Of a stretch of DNA of 64,000 nucleotides, positions 17,100 to 26,947 are shown piece after piece; position 1 is the stretch's first letter, and every line of letters begins with the position of its first letter. Origin of the DNA: Gammaproteobacteria bacterium (GTDB taxonomy: Bacteria > Pseudomonadota > Gammaproteobacteria > HK1); NCBI GenBank assembly GCA_012103455.1, contig WLWT01000002.1, positions 806,001 to 870,000 of the forward strand, in the 5' to 3' direction. The notes below the pieces were generated by a model. The model saw nothing but the letters and a program-made list of their open reading frames with translations. It ran no database searches and was not told the DNA's origin. A program made the position numbers and the translations under genes.

Positions 17100-17969
17100 T
17101 CAATCGCAGGGTATGGGCAGCACCACCGGTGTCGGTCCGCTGCCGTCCTTGCGCCGTACCGGCCATTGAGTTTCCATGACCACTGCTCCATCCGCGCTCA
17201 GTTCGATAACGATATCGCGTCCGGCGCCCACGGGTGTCCAGCCGTTATCGTCGGCCCATTCGGACAGCTCGGCATAAATATGGTTGTAACTCGGCGGATC
17301 ATCCAGGTGCCGCAGCACGGTCATGGCGGATGCCACCGCCGGTAACCGGTAGAGCTTGGCCGGTGGCGGCACGTTGTCCACTGCGCCGCTTACGCCTAAA
17401 CAGGAGTAAGCGTGTAAGTTGCCGGCGTCGGGATCCCCCTCGTCAAAGAGCACGAAGTAAAATCCCGCGGAGGTTAAACCGGCGGCGGCGAAGGATTGGC
17501 GCAAGCTTTTGTACAGCGGCCGCAAGACCGGCGCGCAGTTGGCGACACCGAATCCCGGTACCTGCGCTTTGATCGCCGCGAAGCGGATGGCGGGTAATGA
17601 ACGAAGAGCGATTTCATAGTCAGGCAAAGTCCCATACCTCTTGAGCGCGTGGAGTCTTGCACTGACCGCGGCCAACCGGCGCTGCCGCTCGTCGAGTTCC
17701 GCTTCGAGTTCGCTATAGCGCTTGTCGAGCAGCCCGGTGAGGGCTTCCAGGGTCACAGCATCGGCGATTTCCCCGATCTCTTGGAGACTGAAGCCAAGCT
17801 CTCGCAGCACCACGATGCGGTTGAGCCGGGCAAGCTGTGAAGCGTTGTAATAGCGGTAACCGGTGAAGCGATCGACCTCGGCGGGTACCAGTAAGCCGAT
17901 AGCGTCCCAGTGCCGCAATCGCCGCACCGAAACGGCCCCTAGCCGTGCAAATTCTCCAATAGTGAACAT
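17100..17969 (-). CDS. MerR-family regulator with GyrI-like effector domain
   Basis: 289 residues from ATG 17969 (MFTIGEFARLG), preferred over a start nine codons upstream because the MerR helix-turn-helix begins here. Residues 1-70 are the winged helix-turn-helix (SVRRLRHWDAIGLLVPAEVD, then TGYRYYNASQLARLNRI), followed by a coiled-coil dimerisation helix (~80-115, Glu/Arg-rich) and a C-terminal GyrI/BmrR-like ligand domain (~120-289). BmrR-type proteins twist promoter DNA when bound to hydrophobic cations. It is divergent from the polyamine-type ABC operon, which it may regulate. Confidence 0.85.
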   Translation of the reverse strand: MFTIGEFARLGAVSVRRLRHWDAIGLLVPAEVDRFTGYRYYNASQLARLNRIVVLRELGFSLQEIGEIADAVTLEALTGLLDKRYSELEAELDERQRRLAAVSARLHALKRYGTLPDYEIALRSLPAIRFAAIKAQVPGFGVANCAPVLRPLYKSLRQSFAAAGLTSAGFYFVLFDEGDPDAGNLHAYSCLGVSGAVDNVPPPAKLYRLPAVASAMTVLRHLDDPPSYNHIYAELSEWADDNGWTPVGAGRDIVIELSADGAVVMETQWPVRRKDGSGPTPVVLPIPCD

Positions 17970-18190
17970 GGCGAGAAGCAGTTTCCGGCCTGACACGGTG
18001 TGAGGGTCAATAGGGCTTTTGAAGTCAATGGGGTCTTTGGAATCGATCTATTGCGGCGATTTTAAGCTGCAGGCGCCGTGATTCGAAGACGCGCCGCACC
18101 TACCCGGAGGCACCCCGGTGCGCCGCCCGGTTCGACATCGTGCAACGGTATTGGTAGCGTATCGCCCCTGCGCCAGGTTGATACGGCTAA

Positions 18191-19309
18191 ATGATGGCCC
18201 GCGAAGCAACTATAGGATCCAACACCGCCGAGTTGAACGCCGGGGACGCGTTCGTGTCGTTTGACCGGGTGCAAAAGAGCTACGACGGCGCAACACTGGT
18301 CGTTAAAGATCTGAATTTAGCCATCGCCAAAGGCGAGTTTCTTACCATGCTCGGACCATCCGGCTCGGGCAAGACCACCTGTTTGATGATGTTGGCCGGG
18401 TTCGAGACGGCGACCCACGGTGAGATCCGCCTTGGCGGGCGTCCGATCAACAATATTCCGCCCCACCGGCGCGGCATCGGCATGGTGTTTCAAAACTATG
18501 CCCTGTTCCCCCATATGACGGTGGGTGAGAACCTTTCTTTTCCCCTGGAAGTGCGGGGCATGGCCAAACCTGGGCGCGAGCAAAAAGTGCGCAAAGCGCT
18601 CGATATGGTACAGATGGGTGCATTCGCCAGCCGCCGGCCTGCGCAACTATCCGGTGGCCAGCAGCAGCGTATCGCGCTGGCCCGCAGCCTGGTGTTCGAA
18701 CCGGAGCTGGTGCTCATGGATGAGCCGCTGGGCGCGCTCGACAAACAGCTACGCGAGCACATGCAATACGAAATCAAACATCTGCACCAACGTCTAGGGG
18801 TGACCGTCGTTTACGTCACCCATGATCAATCCGAAGCGCTGACCATGTCCGATCGGGTGGCGGTGTTCGAGGATGGGCGTATTCAGCAGCTTGCCTCTCC
18901 AGCCGATCTCTACGAGCGCCCGCAAAATGCCTTTGTGGCCCAGTTCATTGGTGAGAACAACCGCTTTGAAGGCACGGTCTCGGCGCGAGACGGCGATACA
19001 GTGACCGTCGATGTCAACGGGCATTCGTTTAACGCCGTGGCGGTAAACTGCGGCGCCGTGGGGGAACGGGCTAGCTTGTCTATCCGTCCGGAGCGGGTGC
19101 GAATAGGCTCGGGATTGCCCAATTGCGCTGATGCGCTGGTGGAGGAGTTGATCTACCACGGTGATCATATCCGTTGTCGGCTGAGCATTGCCGGTAATGA
19201 CGAGTTCATCGTCAAGGTGCCAAATGGCGCCAGCCAGACCGCTCTGGCCATCGGTGAGAAAGCGCCGGTCGCTTGGGCAACGCGCGATTGCCGGGCGCTG
19301 GATGCATGA
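18191..19309 (+). CDS. ABC importer ATPase, PotA-like
   Basis: 372 residues. The nucleotide-binding domain has Walker A LGPSGSGKTT, Q-loop VFQNYALFPHM, signature LSGGQQQRIALARSL, Walker B ELVLMDEPLGALD and H-loop YVTHDQSEA. Residues ~250-370 form the TOBE/OB regulatory domain (FIGENNRFEGTVSARDGD). It powers uptake of a spermidine/putrescine-type solute with the binding protein and permeases downstream. The start at 18191 or the adjacent ATG at 18194 is uncertain. First gene of the operon; a 232-bp gap with no gene separates it from the binding protein. Confidence 0.88.
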   Translation: MMAREATIGSNTAELNAGDAFVSFDRVQKSYDGATLVVKDLNLAIAKGEFLTMLGPSGSGKTTCLMMLAGFETATHGEIRLGGRPINNIPPHRRGIGMVFQNYALFPHMTVGENLSFPLEVRGMAKPGREQKVRKALDMVQMGAFASRRPAQLSGGQQQRIALARSLVFEPELVLMDEPLGALDKQLREHMQYEIKHLHQRLGVTVVYVTHDQSEALTMSDRVAVFEDGRIQQLASPADLYERPQNAFVAQFIGENNRFEGTVSARDGDTVTVDVNGHSFNAVAVNCGAVGERASLSIRPERVRIGSGLPNCADALVEELIYHGDHIRCRLSIAGNDEFIVKVPNGASQTALAIGEKAPVAWATRDCRALDA

Positions 19310-19541
19310 GGGCCTGCAATTATCCGCAGCGCAGACTCATGGGAGCAGACTTATAGGAATTGGGTGTTCTCGACCAGAGGACCCACAGTGGCACCCGGAG
19401 TAGTGCCGCATTAGCGCAAAGTGGCATCGTTTGCCGCTTTGTATTCGACGGGTAGATAGGAAGCACTGCCCGGAGGATTGGAGAGCCTGTCCGTTTTACG
19501 GCACAGGTTGAGAAAAAACACTTTTGTGAGGGTTGTTACAG

Positions 19542-20642
19542 ATGAGTTTCAAATCGAATGTGCTCACCGTCGCCGCGTTAGCTGTGGCCAGCGCACCGGT
19601 GTTAGCGCAAGACATGACTATCGTCTCCTGGGGCGGTGCTTATTCCAAATCCCAGTTGCTGGCCTATCACCAGCCTTACATGGAGAAGAATCCGAACGTC
19701 AAGATCATCAACGATGACAGTTCGGCCGAAGCGGTGGCTAAGCTACGGGCCATGGCGGAGGCGAACAACACCACCTGGGACGTGGTCGATGTGGTTGCCT
19801 CCGACGCTATTCGCCTGTGTGATGAAGGTCTGGCAATGGAAATTGATCCTGACAAGTACTTGGCGCCGGCCCCCGACGGCACGCCCGCCTCGAAGGATTT
19901 CGGTGAGATGTTGGTGTCTAGCTGCTTTATTCCGCAGATCGTGTACTCCACCACCTTTGGATACCGCACCAATGTGGCCGAATGGGGTGGCAAAGAGCCC
20001 GATAACATCTGCGACGTGTTCGACCTGAAGACCTTCCCCGGTAAGCGCTCCCTTGAGAAACGTCCGATCAACAATATGGAATGGGCGCTGCTTTGCGCGG
20101 ATGTGCCCAAGAACAAAGTCTATGACGTTTTGCAAACACCTGAAGGTCAAACCAAAGCCTTTACCAAGCTCGATACCATCAAGAGCCAAACTATCTGGTG
20201 GTCCGCTGGCGCCGATACTCCGCAGCTTCTGGCTGACGGCGAAATCGTCATAGGTTCGACCTACAACGGCCGCCTCTTTGCTCTCATCGAAGAGCAGAAA
20301 AAGCCGGTGAAAATGTTGTGGGACGCGCAAGTGTTCGACTTGGACGGCTGGATCATTCCGGCGGGTCTTTCCGATGAGCGCAAAAAGCGCGCCCTAGACT
20401 ACATCTATTTCGCCACTGACACCCAGCGTCTTGCTGATCAGGCAAAATATATCTCCTACGGCCCGGCCCGTCAGTCGTCCGCGCCGCTAGTCGGTAAGCA
20501 CGCCAGCCTCGGTATCGCCATGGCTGCACACATGCCCACAGATCCGGACAATGCTAAGAACACCTTCCTCTACAACTATGAGTGGTGGGCTGATTACCGT
20601 GATGATCTGGATGCGAAGTTCCAGGCTTGGTTGGCCAAGTAG
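19542..20642 (+). CDS. Periplasmic solute-binding protein, PotD/PotF-like
   Basis: 366 residues from ATG 19542; a TTG three codons upstream is less likely because GAGGG sits about 10 bases before the ATG. A typical signal peptide (SFKSNVLTVAALAVASAPVLA) ends at AQD, then DMTIVSWGGAYSKSQ begins the mature fold. The family binds polyamines or related cationic or amino-acid-derived solutes; the ligand cannot be fixed by eye. It lies between the ATPase and the permeases. A MITE sits 139 bp downstream, between this gene and the first permease. Confidence 0.87.
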   Translation: MSFKSNVLTVAALAVASAPVLAQDMTIVSWGGAYSKSQLLAYHQPYMEKNPNVKIINDDSSAEAVAKLRAMAEANNTTWDVVDVVASDAIRLCDEGLAMEIDPDKYLAPAPDGTPASKDFGEMLVSSCFIPQIVYSTTFGYRTNVAEWGGKEPDNICDVFDLKTFPGKRSLEKRPINNMEWALLCADVPKNKVYDVLQTPEGQTKAFTKLDTIKSQTIWWSAGADTPQLLADGEIVIGSTYNGRLFALIEEQKKPVKMLWDAQVFDLDGWIIPAGLSDERKKRALDYIYFATDTQRLADQAKYISYGPARQSSAPLVGKHASLGIAMAAHMPTDPDNAKNTFLYNYEWWADYRDDLDAKFQAWLAK

Positions 20643-20781
20643 GGAATACCGTCGGGTGAAGGCTTAGGCCCCATAACCCTATGATATGGGCCATAGCGTG
20701 GACCTTGGTGGCTGGTGCACGGAGGCACCGGTCACCTTGAGTATCTGCTGCTGTCCCCATTGTCTACCTACTATCTATAGA

Positions 20782-20921
20782 GGGCACCCCTAACAATGCA
20801 CTTTTTCCGCGATTGCGGCGTCAGCGCCGTGCTCCAATCCTCAGGTGTCACCTATACACTGCGGTTGCGCGCGCGGTGCTTCCTTGCACTCACGAAACAA
20901 TGACTATTTTTAGAGGCGCCC
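20782..20921 (+). repeat. MITE copy 3, inside the Pot-like operon
   Basis: 140-bp copy, GGGCACCCCTAACAATGCAC to CTATTTTTAGAGGCGCCC, flanked by a perfect 4-bp duplication TAGA (20778-20781 and 20922-20925). It lies between the binding-protein and first permease genes, 13 bp before the permease ATG, so it is read through by operon transcription or separates the operon. Confidence 0.93.
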
Positions 20922-20934
20922 TAGAGACAGTCCT

Positions 20935-22200
20935 ATGAGCGAAACGGCCGGCCCTATGCTGGCAGCCGACGGCACGCCGCTCAAGCAGTCACTGCAAAGA
21001 GCGTTACGCCGGCAGAAGTGGCGGGCGCTCGCGCTGATCGCGCCGTTGCTCATTTTCATCGTCGTCACGTTTGTATTGCCGATCGCGGATATGTTGTTCC
21101 GCTCGGTGGAAAATCAGATCGTCGTCGAAACCTTGCCCCTGACGGTGGTTGCATTGGAGAAGTGGGATCCGGTCGCGGACGAGGCACCAGGGGAGGCCGT
21201 CTTTGCTGCTCTTGCCGCCGATTTAAAAGCAGCGGTTAAGAACAAGACCCACACCAAGCTAGGCTCCAGGTTGAACTATGAGCGCACTGGCGTTGCGTCA
21301 CTGTTTCGTAAGTCCGGGCGGCGCATCAAGCGTTGGAAGTTAGAGAACGGCGGCCCATTCAAACCTAAGTTTCTAAAGCTCGACAAAGCTTGGGGCGATC
21401 GCGGATTTTGGCAATTATTGCGGTTGTATTCACCGCGCTATACCAGCGGCTATTTCTTAAACGCCGTTGATCGGATGCAAGCACCCGACGGTATTGCGGT
21501 CCGCCCTGAAGAGGAGCGCATCTACATTTTGCTCTTCGAGCGCACCCTGTTCATGAGCTTCACTATTACCCTAGTGTCTTTGCTGCTCGGTTATCCGGTG
21601 GCCTGGCTTCTGGCTAATTTACCGATGCGTACAGCCAACTTGCTCATGATTATGGTGCTGCTGCCTTTTTGGACTTCCTTGCTGGTGCGCACATCCGCGT
21701 GGAAAGTGTTACTTCAGTATGAAGGGGTGATTAACGATACGCTGGTTTATATAGGGCTGGTGGATCATGCTAATCGCCTGGCGCTTATCAATAATCAATT
21801 CGGCACCATAGTGGCAATGACGCATATTCTGTTGCCGTTTATGATCTTGCCGCTTTATTCGGTTATGCGCACGATTCCGCCTAGCTATGTTCGCGCCGCC
21901 CGCTCCTTGGGGGCGACCAATTGGACGGCGTTTTGGCGGGTGTATTTCCCGCAGTCCGTGCCCGGTATAGGCGCGGGTTCTATTTTGGTGTTCATTCTCG
22001 CCATCGGTTATTACATCACTCCGGAAATCGTCGGTGGTACCACAGGTACGTTTATCTCCAACCGCATTGCTTATCATATTTCCAGCTCACTCAATTGGGG
22101 GCTAGGCGCGGCACTTGGCACTATTTTGTTGATAGCGGTAATGGTGCTCTATTATTTGTATGATCGCATTGTTGGCATCGACAACATGAAACTGGGTTGA
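20935..22200 (+). CDS. ABC importer permease, PotB-like with enlarged periplasmic loop
   Basis: 421 residues, longer than the ~285 of classical PotB. After the first membrane segment (ALALIAPLLIFIVVTFVLPI) there is a hydrophilic insert of about 150 residues (~60-200), then the remaining membrane segments. The ATPase-contact (EAA) loop is in the C-terminal half (YVRAARSLGATNWTAFWRVY). It forms the translocation channel with the next gene, 6 bp downstream. The large loop occurs in one branch of this family and may contact the binding protein. Confidence 0.85.
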   Translation: MSETAGPMLAADGTPLKQSLQRALRRQKWRALALIAPLLIFIVVTFVLPIADMLFRSVENQIVVETLPLTVVALEKWDPVADEAPGEAVFAALAADLKAAVKNKTHTKLGSRLNYERTGVASLFRKSGRRIKRWKLENGGPFKPKFLKLDKAWGDRGFWQLLRLYSPRYTSGYFLNAVDRMQAPDGIAVRPEEERIYILLFERTLFMSFTITLVSLLLGYPVAWLLANLPMRTANLLMIMVLLPFWTSLLVRTSAWKVLLQYEGVINDTLVYIGLVDHANRLALINNQFGTIVAMTHILLPFMILPLYSVMRTIPPSYVRAARSLGATNWTAFWRVYFPQSVPGIGAGSILVFILAIGYYITPEIVGGTTGTFISNRIAYHISSSLNWGLGAALGTILLIAVMVLYYLYDRIVGIDNMKLG

Positions 22201-22206
22201 GCGCAC

Positions 22207-23059
22207 GTGGGTTTGCCAGTTTATGCATCGACAGGGGAGCGGGTGTGGTATTACAGCTTTCGCGTGTTTTGCGCCTTGGTGTTCTTTTTTCTGATCGCAC
22301 CTATCATCGTTATCATCCCACTCTCTTTTAACGCGGATGATTTCTTTACCTTCACTCCAGCGATGCTCAAGCTGGCGCCGGAGGGTTATTCGCTAAAACA
22401 CTATCAAGATTTCTTTACCAATACCGACTGGCAAAACGCGGTCAAGAATTCATTTCAGATAGCACCCCTGGCCACTTTGTTGTCGGTTGCTTTTGGCACA
22501 TTGGCGGCCATCGGATTAAGCCAGCCCCATGTGCCTTATCGCCGGGCGATCATGGCAACGCTCATCTCTCCCATGATCGTGCCGCTGATTATTTCGGCCG
22601 CCGGGATGTATTTCTTCTATTCGCGTATTGGATTGCAGGGGAAATATATAGGTGTGGTGCTGGCGCATGCGGCCCTTGGCATTCCGTTTGTCATCATCAC
22701 CGTGACCGCCACCTTAGTCGGTTTCGATCACAGCTTGACCCGCGCCGCCGCCAGCCTTGGCGCGGGGCCTGTGCGAACGTTTTTCAAAGTGCAGATGCCG
22801 CTGATTTTACCCGGCGTTATTGCCGGCGGTTTATTTGCCTTCATTACTTCTTTTGATGAAGTGGTGGTGGTGCTCTTCGTGGGTTCAGCAGGGCAAAAAA
22901 ACGCTGCCTTGGCAGATGTTCACCGGATTGCGCGAACAGATCAGCCCAACCATCTTGGCGGTAGCCACGATTCTTGTGGCCCTTTCGATCGCTTTGTTGA
23001 CAACGGTGGAGTTGCTGCGCCGCCGTTCCGAGCGTTTACGCGGCATGTCGCCCATTTGA
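22207..23059 (+). pseudogene. ABC importer permease, PotC-like, frameshifted in a poly-A run
   Basis: GTG start at 22207, 6 bp after the previous permease. The frame is a normal PotC-like permease with EAA loop (TRAAASLGAGPVRTFFKV) up to FVGSAGQ. At a run of seven A (about 22896-22902) the frame breaks; removing one A continues into KTLPWQMFTGLREQISPTIL and a last membrane segment ending RRSERLRGMSPI at 23059. As written, translation passes into an unrelated frame to 23247. Either the importer is dead or the run is a base-count error; the intact family sequence on both sides favours recent or artefactual loss. Confidence 0.82.
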
Positions 23060-23235
23060 TAGATACCCCATCAATCGACACGGACTGGATCTGTCGCCGT
23101 TATTACGGATCGGTTCGCGATAAGCTTCTAGCATGGCTGGATAGAGATGCCTCAGCTAGCGCGATCCATCGCTTGGTAGATATCGCCGAGCAGATGGATG
23201 TATTCGTGTTGGACGCATTCGGCGTGTTCAATGTA
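23056..23235 (+). pseudogene. HAD-superfamily (class IIA) hydrolase stub cut by the IS5 element
   Basis: About 60 codons starting at a TTG that overlaps the permease stop. The sequence ends MDVFVLDAFGVFNVG, which resembles the first motif (D-x-x-G-V) of HAD class IIA phosphatases. The IS5-family element begins directly after it, and no continuation is found beyond the insertion nest, so the rest has been lost. It was probably the fifth gene of the Pot-like operon. As written it is joined to the frameshifted permease frame. Confidence 0.5.
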
Positions 23236-24018
23236 GGGGACCTCTAAAAATAGGCCGACTTTTCCTGTCCAAAAAGGGTCATTTTCCCTTTTTCTCAAAT
23301 TGCAGACATATCTGTCCTGCACAAAGTCACCAAGCGTCTCATGTTATACACCCTGTTCATCATACCAACCTTCACTTCAGTACGCGCAAGCCCTATCACT
23401 CGTGAGTAAAGTCCGCCCTGCTCATTGGTCAATGACCCAAAAACGTGCTCGATTCTAGCACGGATTTTTGAACGCCTAGCATTCGACTTCTTACTGCGCT
23501 GCGATAGCGGGTTATGCCTATTGCCCTTTTTGTGAACAGGGCTACGCCTCTCCATCGCAGCCAGGCTGATTTCATTGTTCTCGCCTTGATAAGCACTATC
23601 CGCCCATACATCAGCCGATGTGTTGTCCGCCAATAGTTCAATAAAGACCTGTGAATCGTGAACTTCAGCACAGGTCACTTCATAGTCGCGGACCCACTTG
23701 TGCGCGTTATCTACCGCCGCATGATTCTTATAACCAAAATGCGTTTCTTCATCCTGCTTCGCCCAGCGCGCATCGGTATTCTTTTGTCTGCCTACGTCGG
23801 GATTATCCTTGAAACGTTGAGGTATCTCTCCAGCTTTTATCTGCTCGTTCTCAGCACGAGAGTTTCTTTGCTTGGGCACATCAACAAAGCTGGCATCCAC
23901 TATTTGACCTTTTCGCGCCTTATGGCCTTGAGCATTCAACTGCTCATCGAAATCGTCGAACAGCGTGTGCATCAATTCGCACTCAACGAGTTGTTCCCTG
24001 AATAGCCCTATCGTTTTA

Positions 24019-25126
24019 CTAATTCGGAAAAAAATTACCCGACATTAATTCAGAATATATCTGACATGCTTTTCATAGAAAAACCGTTTAATTATTTGCG
24101 TATTCTGTTGCAGTGAGTGCAACACCGAACGAGCCAAGGCCATCAGTTGCTCCTTTGTAGCCACCACTGTCCGCCCAATTCGTTGGCTTTTTACATGATG
24201 CCATACTAGCTCATCAGGATTGAGTTCCGGTGAATACGGCGGTAACCATACTAACGTGAGCTTACCTTGGCTATTGCGGACAAATTCTTGCACTTTCTTG
24301 GCTCGATGAATTCGATGGCCATCAACAATCAAATAGACCGATCGCTTGGCGTTGTGCAACAAACGCCTTAGAAAGTCGATAAAAACGTCTGCGGTTACCC
24401 GTGATTCAGTTACCATGAAACGCAGGTGACCCTTCGGCGAAACGGCTGACAGCCTATTCACGCTAAAGCGCCGACCCGTTTTCGCTACAACTGGCGTATC
24501 ACCCCGTACCCCCCAAGTGGTACCACGATGATAATCCGACCGGATCGTCGATTCGTCGCCAAAATAGACCCGCGCTCGGCGCCTTTTCGCTTCTCGTTGT
24601 ACTTCAGGCCAAGTTTCTCTTAACCATACCTTAACCTGATCAGGGTTTTGCTCGTATGCCTTAAACCGAGGGCGCTGCGCACTCATCCCCAAACGAGACA
24701 GGATATTGCCCACCGAGCGCTCGCTGACCTCGATGCCAAATTTATCTTTCAGTAATATCTGAATCATCGAGCGTGTCCACAAGGCATCGTGAAAATCCAA
24801 TTGCAACGGATTCGTTTTAACTAGTTCACGTAAGCGATCCGCATATTCATCGGGACACTTTCTTGGGCGGCCTGTGATCTTGCCGGTGGACAGCGCCTGT
24901 TCACCACCTTGCTCATATCTGGATAACCAATCGTCAATGCAAGAACGATGAAATCCGAGGGCTTTAATTACTTTTTCAGGGCTTTCACCCGATAATACTT
25001 GCGCAACCGCGTGCCTGCGGATGGCTTCTCGCGCGGAATGGGGCAGTGAGCGACCGTCTGTCTTTTTCATAGCATCACTATAACACATTTTATTAATTTG
25101 TGTCGGGTAATTTTTTGCCGAAGTAG
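24019..25126 (-). mobile_element. IS630-family element, copy 1 (intact)
   Basis: 1108 bp with imperfect inverted repeats: CTAATTCGGAAAAAAATTAC at the left, CTACTTCGGCAAAAAATTAC read inward at the right. It is flanked by TA on both sides (24017-24018, 25127-25128), the IS630/Tc1-type target duplication. It sits inside the IS5 transposase gene. Three further copies are at 25697, 50354 and 51644. Confidence 0.92.
24045..25070 (-). CDS. IS630-family transposase, intact
   Basis: 341 residues from ATG 25070 (MKKTDGRSLPHS). The frame is open beyond this ATG only because it runs back into the IS5 transposase N-terminus; the true start lies inside the IS630. Helix-turn-helix segments (AREAIRRHAVAQVLSGESPEKVI and the Arg-rich GRPRKCPDEYADRL) precede the DDE domain: YFGDESTIRSD, YLIVDGHRIHRAKK and WLPPYSPELNPDELVW. 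The TTA codon following MIQI is intact here; the other three copies have TGA at that position. This is the only complete copy in the window. Confidence 0.92.
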   Translation of the reverse strand: MKKTDGRSLPHSAREAIRRHAVAQVLSGESPEKVIKALGFHRSCIDDWLSRYEQGGEQALSTGKITGRPRKCPDEYADRLRELVKTNPLQLDFHDALWTRSMIQILLKDKFGIEVSERSVGNILSRLGMSAQRPRFKAYEQNPDQVKVWLRETWPEVQREAKRRRARVYFGDESTIRSDYHRGTTWGVRGDTPVVAKTGRRFSVNRLSAVSPKGHLRFMVTESRVTADVFIDFLRRLLHNAKRSVYLIVDGHRIHRAKKVQEFVRNSQGKLTLVWLPPYSPELNPDELVWHHVKSQRIGRTVVATKEQLMALARSVLHSLQQNTQIIKRFFYEKHVRYILN

Positions 25127-25501
25127 TAGCATCAGGGATCTTGCCTTCTGGGGTCAGACCAAGGAAGCGACAGAAAGAATATCTGTCTCTAATCTGATAT
25201 TGCGCCTTATCGTCGGACAAATTGTATAAATGTTGTAGAACTAGGACTTTAAACATCAAAACGACATCGTAAGGCTTGCGGCCCACCTTGCTTTTTCGGT
25301 TCTTTTCTCGGATAACAGTCAATGTGGGTCTGAAGTGCTCCCAATCTACCAGCCTATTTAGGCTTATGAGCGGATCCCGTTCATCCAATTTCTGATATCG
25401 ATTATCTAAATCAAAGAAACCACACTGCAACATTGCCTACACCTTTGCTCACTAGGACTATTATTTATATTATATCATTTAGCCTATTTTTAGAGGTGCC
25501 C

Positions 25502-25696
25502 TTATAGCAGAAATTATTGCGATGAAGCCATTTTGTCATGCCGCTTATACTGTAAACCTTACCAACATTCAACTTCACATAAGTGCAAATGTCCTTAACA
25601 TAAGGATAAGTCATTCCTTCTAGCTGTTTAACGAGCTTTGCTGTTTCACTCTCGTCTAAATCACTTTTGCTGCCCTCGTTTTCGGGCTTCAACTTA
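25502..25696 (-). pseudogene. Older IS630-type transposase remnant (winged-helix part)
   Basis: Minus-strand coding of KLKPENEGSKSD, ETAKLVKQLEG, YVKDICTYVKLNVGKVYSIS and GMTKWLHRNNFCYK, the N-terminal winged-helix region of a different IS630-type transposase. It is cut off at CYK by the right end of the IS5 element and on the other side by IS630 copy 2. It is the oldest layer of the nest. Confidence 0.65.
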
Positions 25697-26803
25697 CTAA
25701 TTCGGCAAAAAATTACCCGACATCGATTCAGAATATATCTGACATGCTCTTCATATAAAAACTGTTTAATCATTTGCGTATTGTGTTGCAGTGAGTGCAA
25801 CACCGAACGAGCCAAGGCCACCCGTTGCTCCTTTGTAGCCACCACTGTCCGCCCAATCCGTTGGCTTTTTACGTGATGCCATACTAGCTCATCAGGATTG
25901 AGTTCCGGTGAATACGGCGGTAACCATACTAACGTGAGCTTACCTTGGCTAGTGCGGACAAATTCTTGCACCTTCTTGGCTCGATGAATTCGATGGCCAT
26001 CAACAACCCAATAGATCGATCCCTTGGCGTTGTGCAGCAAACGCCTTGGAAAGTCGATAAAAACGTCCGCGGTTACCCGTGATTCGCTCACCATGAAACG
26101 CAGGTGACCCTTCGGCGAAACGGCTGACAGCCTATTCACGCTAAAGCGCCGACCCGTTTTCGCTACAACTGGCGTATCACCCCGTACCCCCCAAGTGGTA
26201 CCTCGATGATAATCCGACCGGATCGTCGATTCGTCGCCAAAATAGACCTGCGCTCGGCGCCTTTTCGCTTCTTGTTGTACTTCAGGCCAAGTTTCTCTTA
26301 ACCATACCTTAACCTGAGCAGGGTCTGGCTCGTATGCCTTAAACCCAGGGCGCTGCGCACTCATCCCCCAACGAGACAGGCTATTGCCCACCGAGCGCTC
26401 ACTGACCTCGATGCCGAATTTGTCTTGCAGTCATATCTGAATCATCGAGCGCGTCCACAGGGCATCGTGAAAATCCAATTGCAACGGATTCGTTTTAACC
26501 CGTTCACCTAAGCGATCCGCATATTCATCGGGACACTTTCTTGGGCGGCCCGTGATCTTGCCGGTAGACAGCGCCTGTTCACCACCTTGCTCATACCTGG
26601 ATAACCAATCGTCAATGCAAGAACGATGAAATCCGAGGGCTTTAATTACTTTTTCAGGGCTTTCACCCGATAATACTTGCGCAACCGCGTGCCTGCGGAT
26701 GGCTTCTCGCGCGGAATGGGGCAGTGAGCGACCGTCTGTCTTTTTCATAGCATCATTGTAACATATTTATTAATTTGTGTCGGGTAACTTTTTTCTGAAG
26801 TAG
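25697..26803 (-). mobile_element. IS630-family element, copy 2 (transposase with nonsense codon)
   Basis: 1107 bp, flanked by TA (25695-25696 and 26804-26805). The transposase is split into a front part (26748-26431, ending MIQI) and a back part (26391 downwards) by an in-frame TGA where copy 1 has TTA (Leu). The usual stop at the end of the transposase is lost (CGATTCAG instead of TAATTCAG), so the frame runs into the older remnant to 25465. Inactive by itself. Confidence 0.9.
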
Positions 26804-26806
26804 TAA

Positions 26807-26947
26807 AAGCATCTCTAAAAATGCGCTTTTTCCGCGATTGCGGCGTCAGCTCCGTGCTCCAATCCTCATGTAATCACCTATACACTGCGGTTCTGCGCGC
26901 GGTGCTTCCTTGCACTCACGAAAAAATTACTATTTTTAGAGGCGCCC
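26807..26947 (+). repeat. MITE copy 4, directly upstream of druH
   Basis: About 141 bp; left end degraded (AAGCATCTCTAAAAATGCGC), right end TATTTTTAGAGGCGCCC. The target duplication is TTAA: the right copy is 26948-26951, and the left copy is restored only when IS630 copy 2 is removed, because that element inserted at the TA within it. It ends 25 bp before the druH ATG, so any promoter for the two defence genes must lie in or before this repeat. Confidence 0.88.

Larger units (their letters stand above)
23295..25433 (-). pseudogene. IS5-family transposase, split by IS630
   Basis: The N-terminal ~102 residues (from ATG 25433, MLQCGFFDLDNRY to EGKIPDA) and the C-terminal part (to 23295) are separated by the IS630. 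Removing the IS630 and one TA joins ...GKIPDA-KTIGLFREQ... in frame and gives a complete IS5 transposase of about 340 residues. DDE residues are in IVDASFVDVPKQ (Asp), VWADSAYQGE (Asp) and RARIEHVFGS (Glu). No other mutation is seen, so loss of function is due only to the insertion. An intact copy elsewhere in the genome would be able to mobilise the MITEs. Confidence 0.88.
23236..25501 (-). mobile_element. IS5-family element, interrupted by an IS630 element
   Basis: Ends are 20-bp inverted repeats, GGGGACCTCTAAAAATAGGC on the left and GGGCACCTCTAAAAATAGGC read inward from the right. Subtracting the nested IS630 (24019-25126 plus one TA) leaves about 1156 bp, normal for IS5. The first 16 bases are shared with the MITEs throughout the window. 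The flanks (TGTA / TTAT) do not match and belong to different genes (HAD stub; older IS630-type remnant), so a deletion or recombination followed insertion. Confidence 0.88.

Noticed and set aside
23060..23247. Long C-terminal extension of the PotC-like permease
   Set aside because: It arises from the poly-A frameshift and then reads the start of the HAD gene; the true permease end is at 23059 in the other frame.
24045..25433. A 462-residue single protein
   Set aside because: It is an artificial fusion of the IS5 transposase N-terminus and the whole IS630 transposase; the two elements have clear separate ends.
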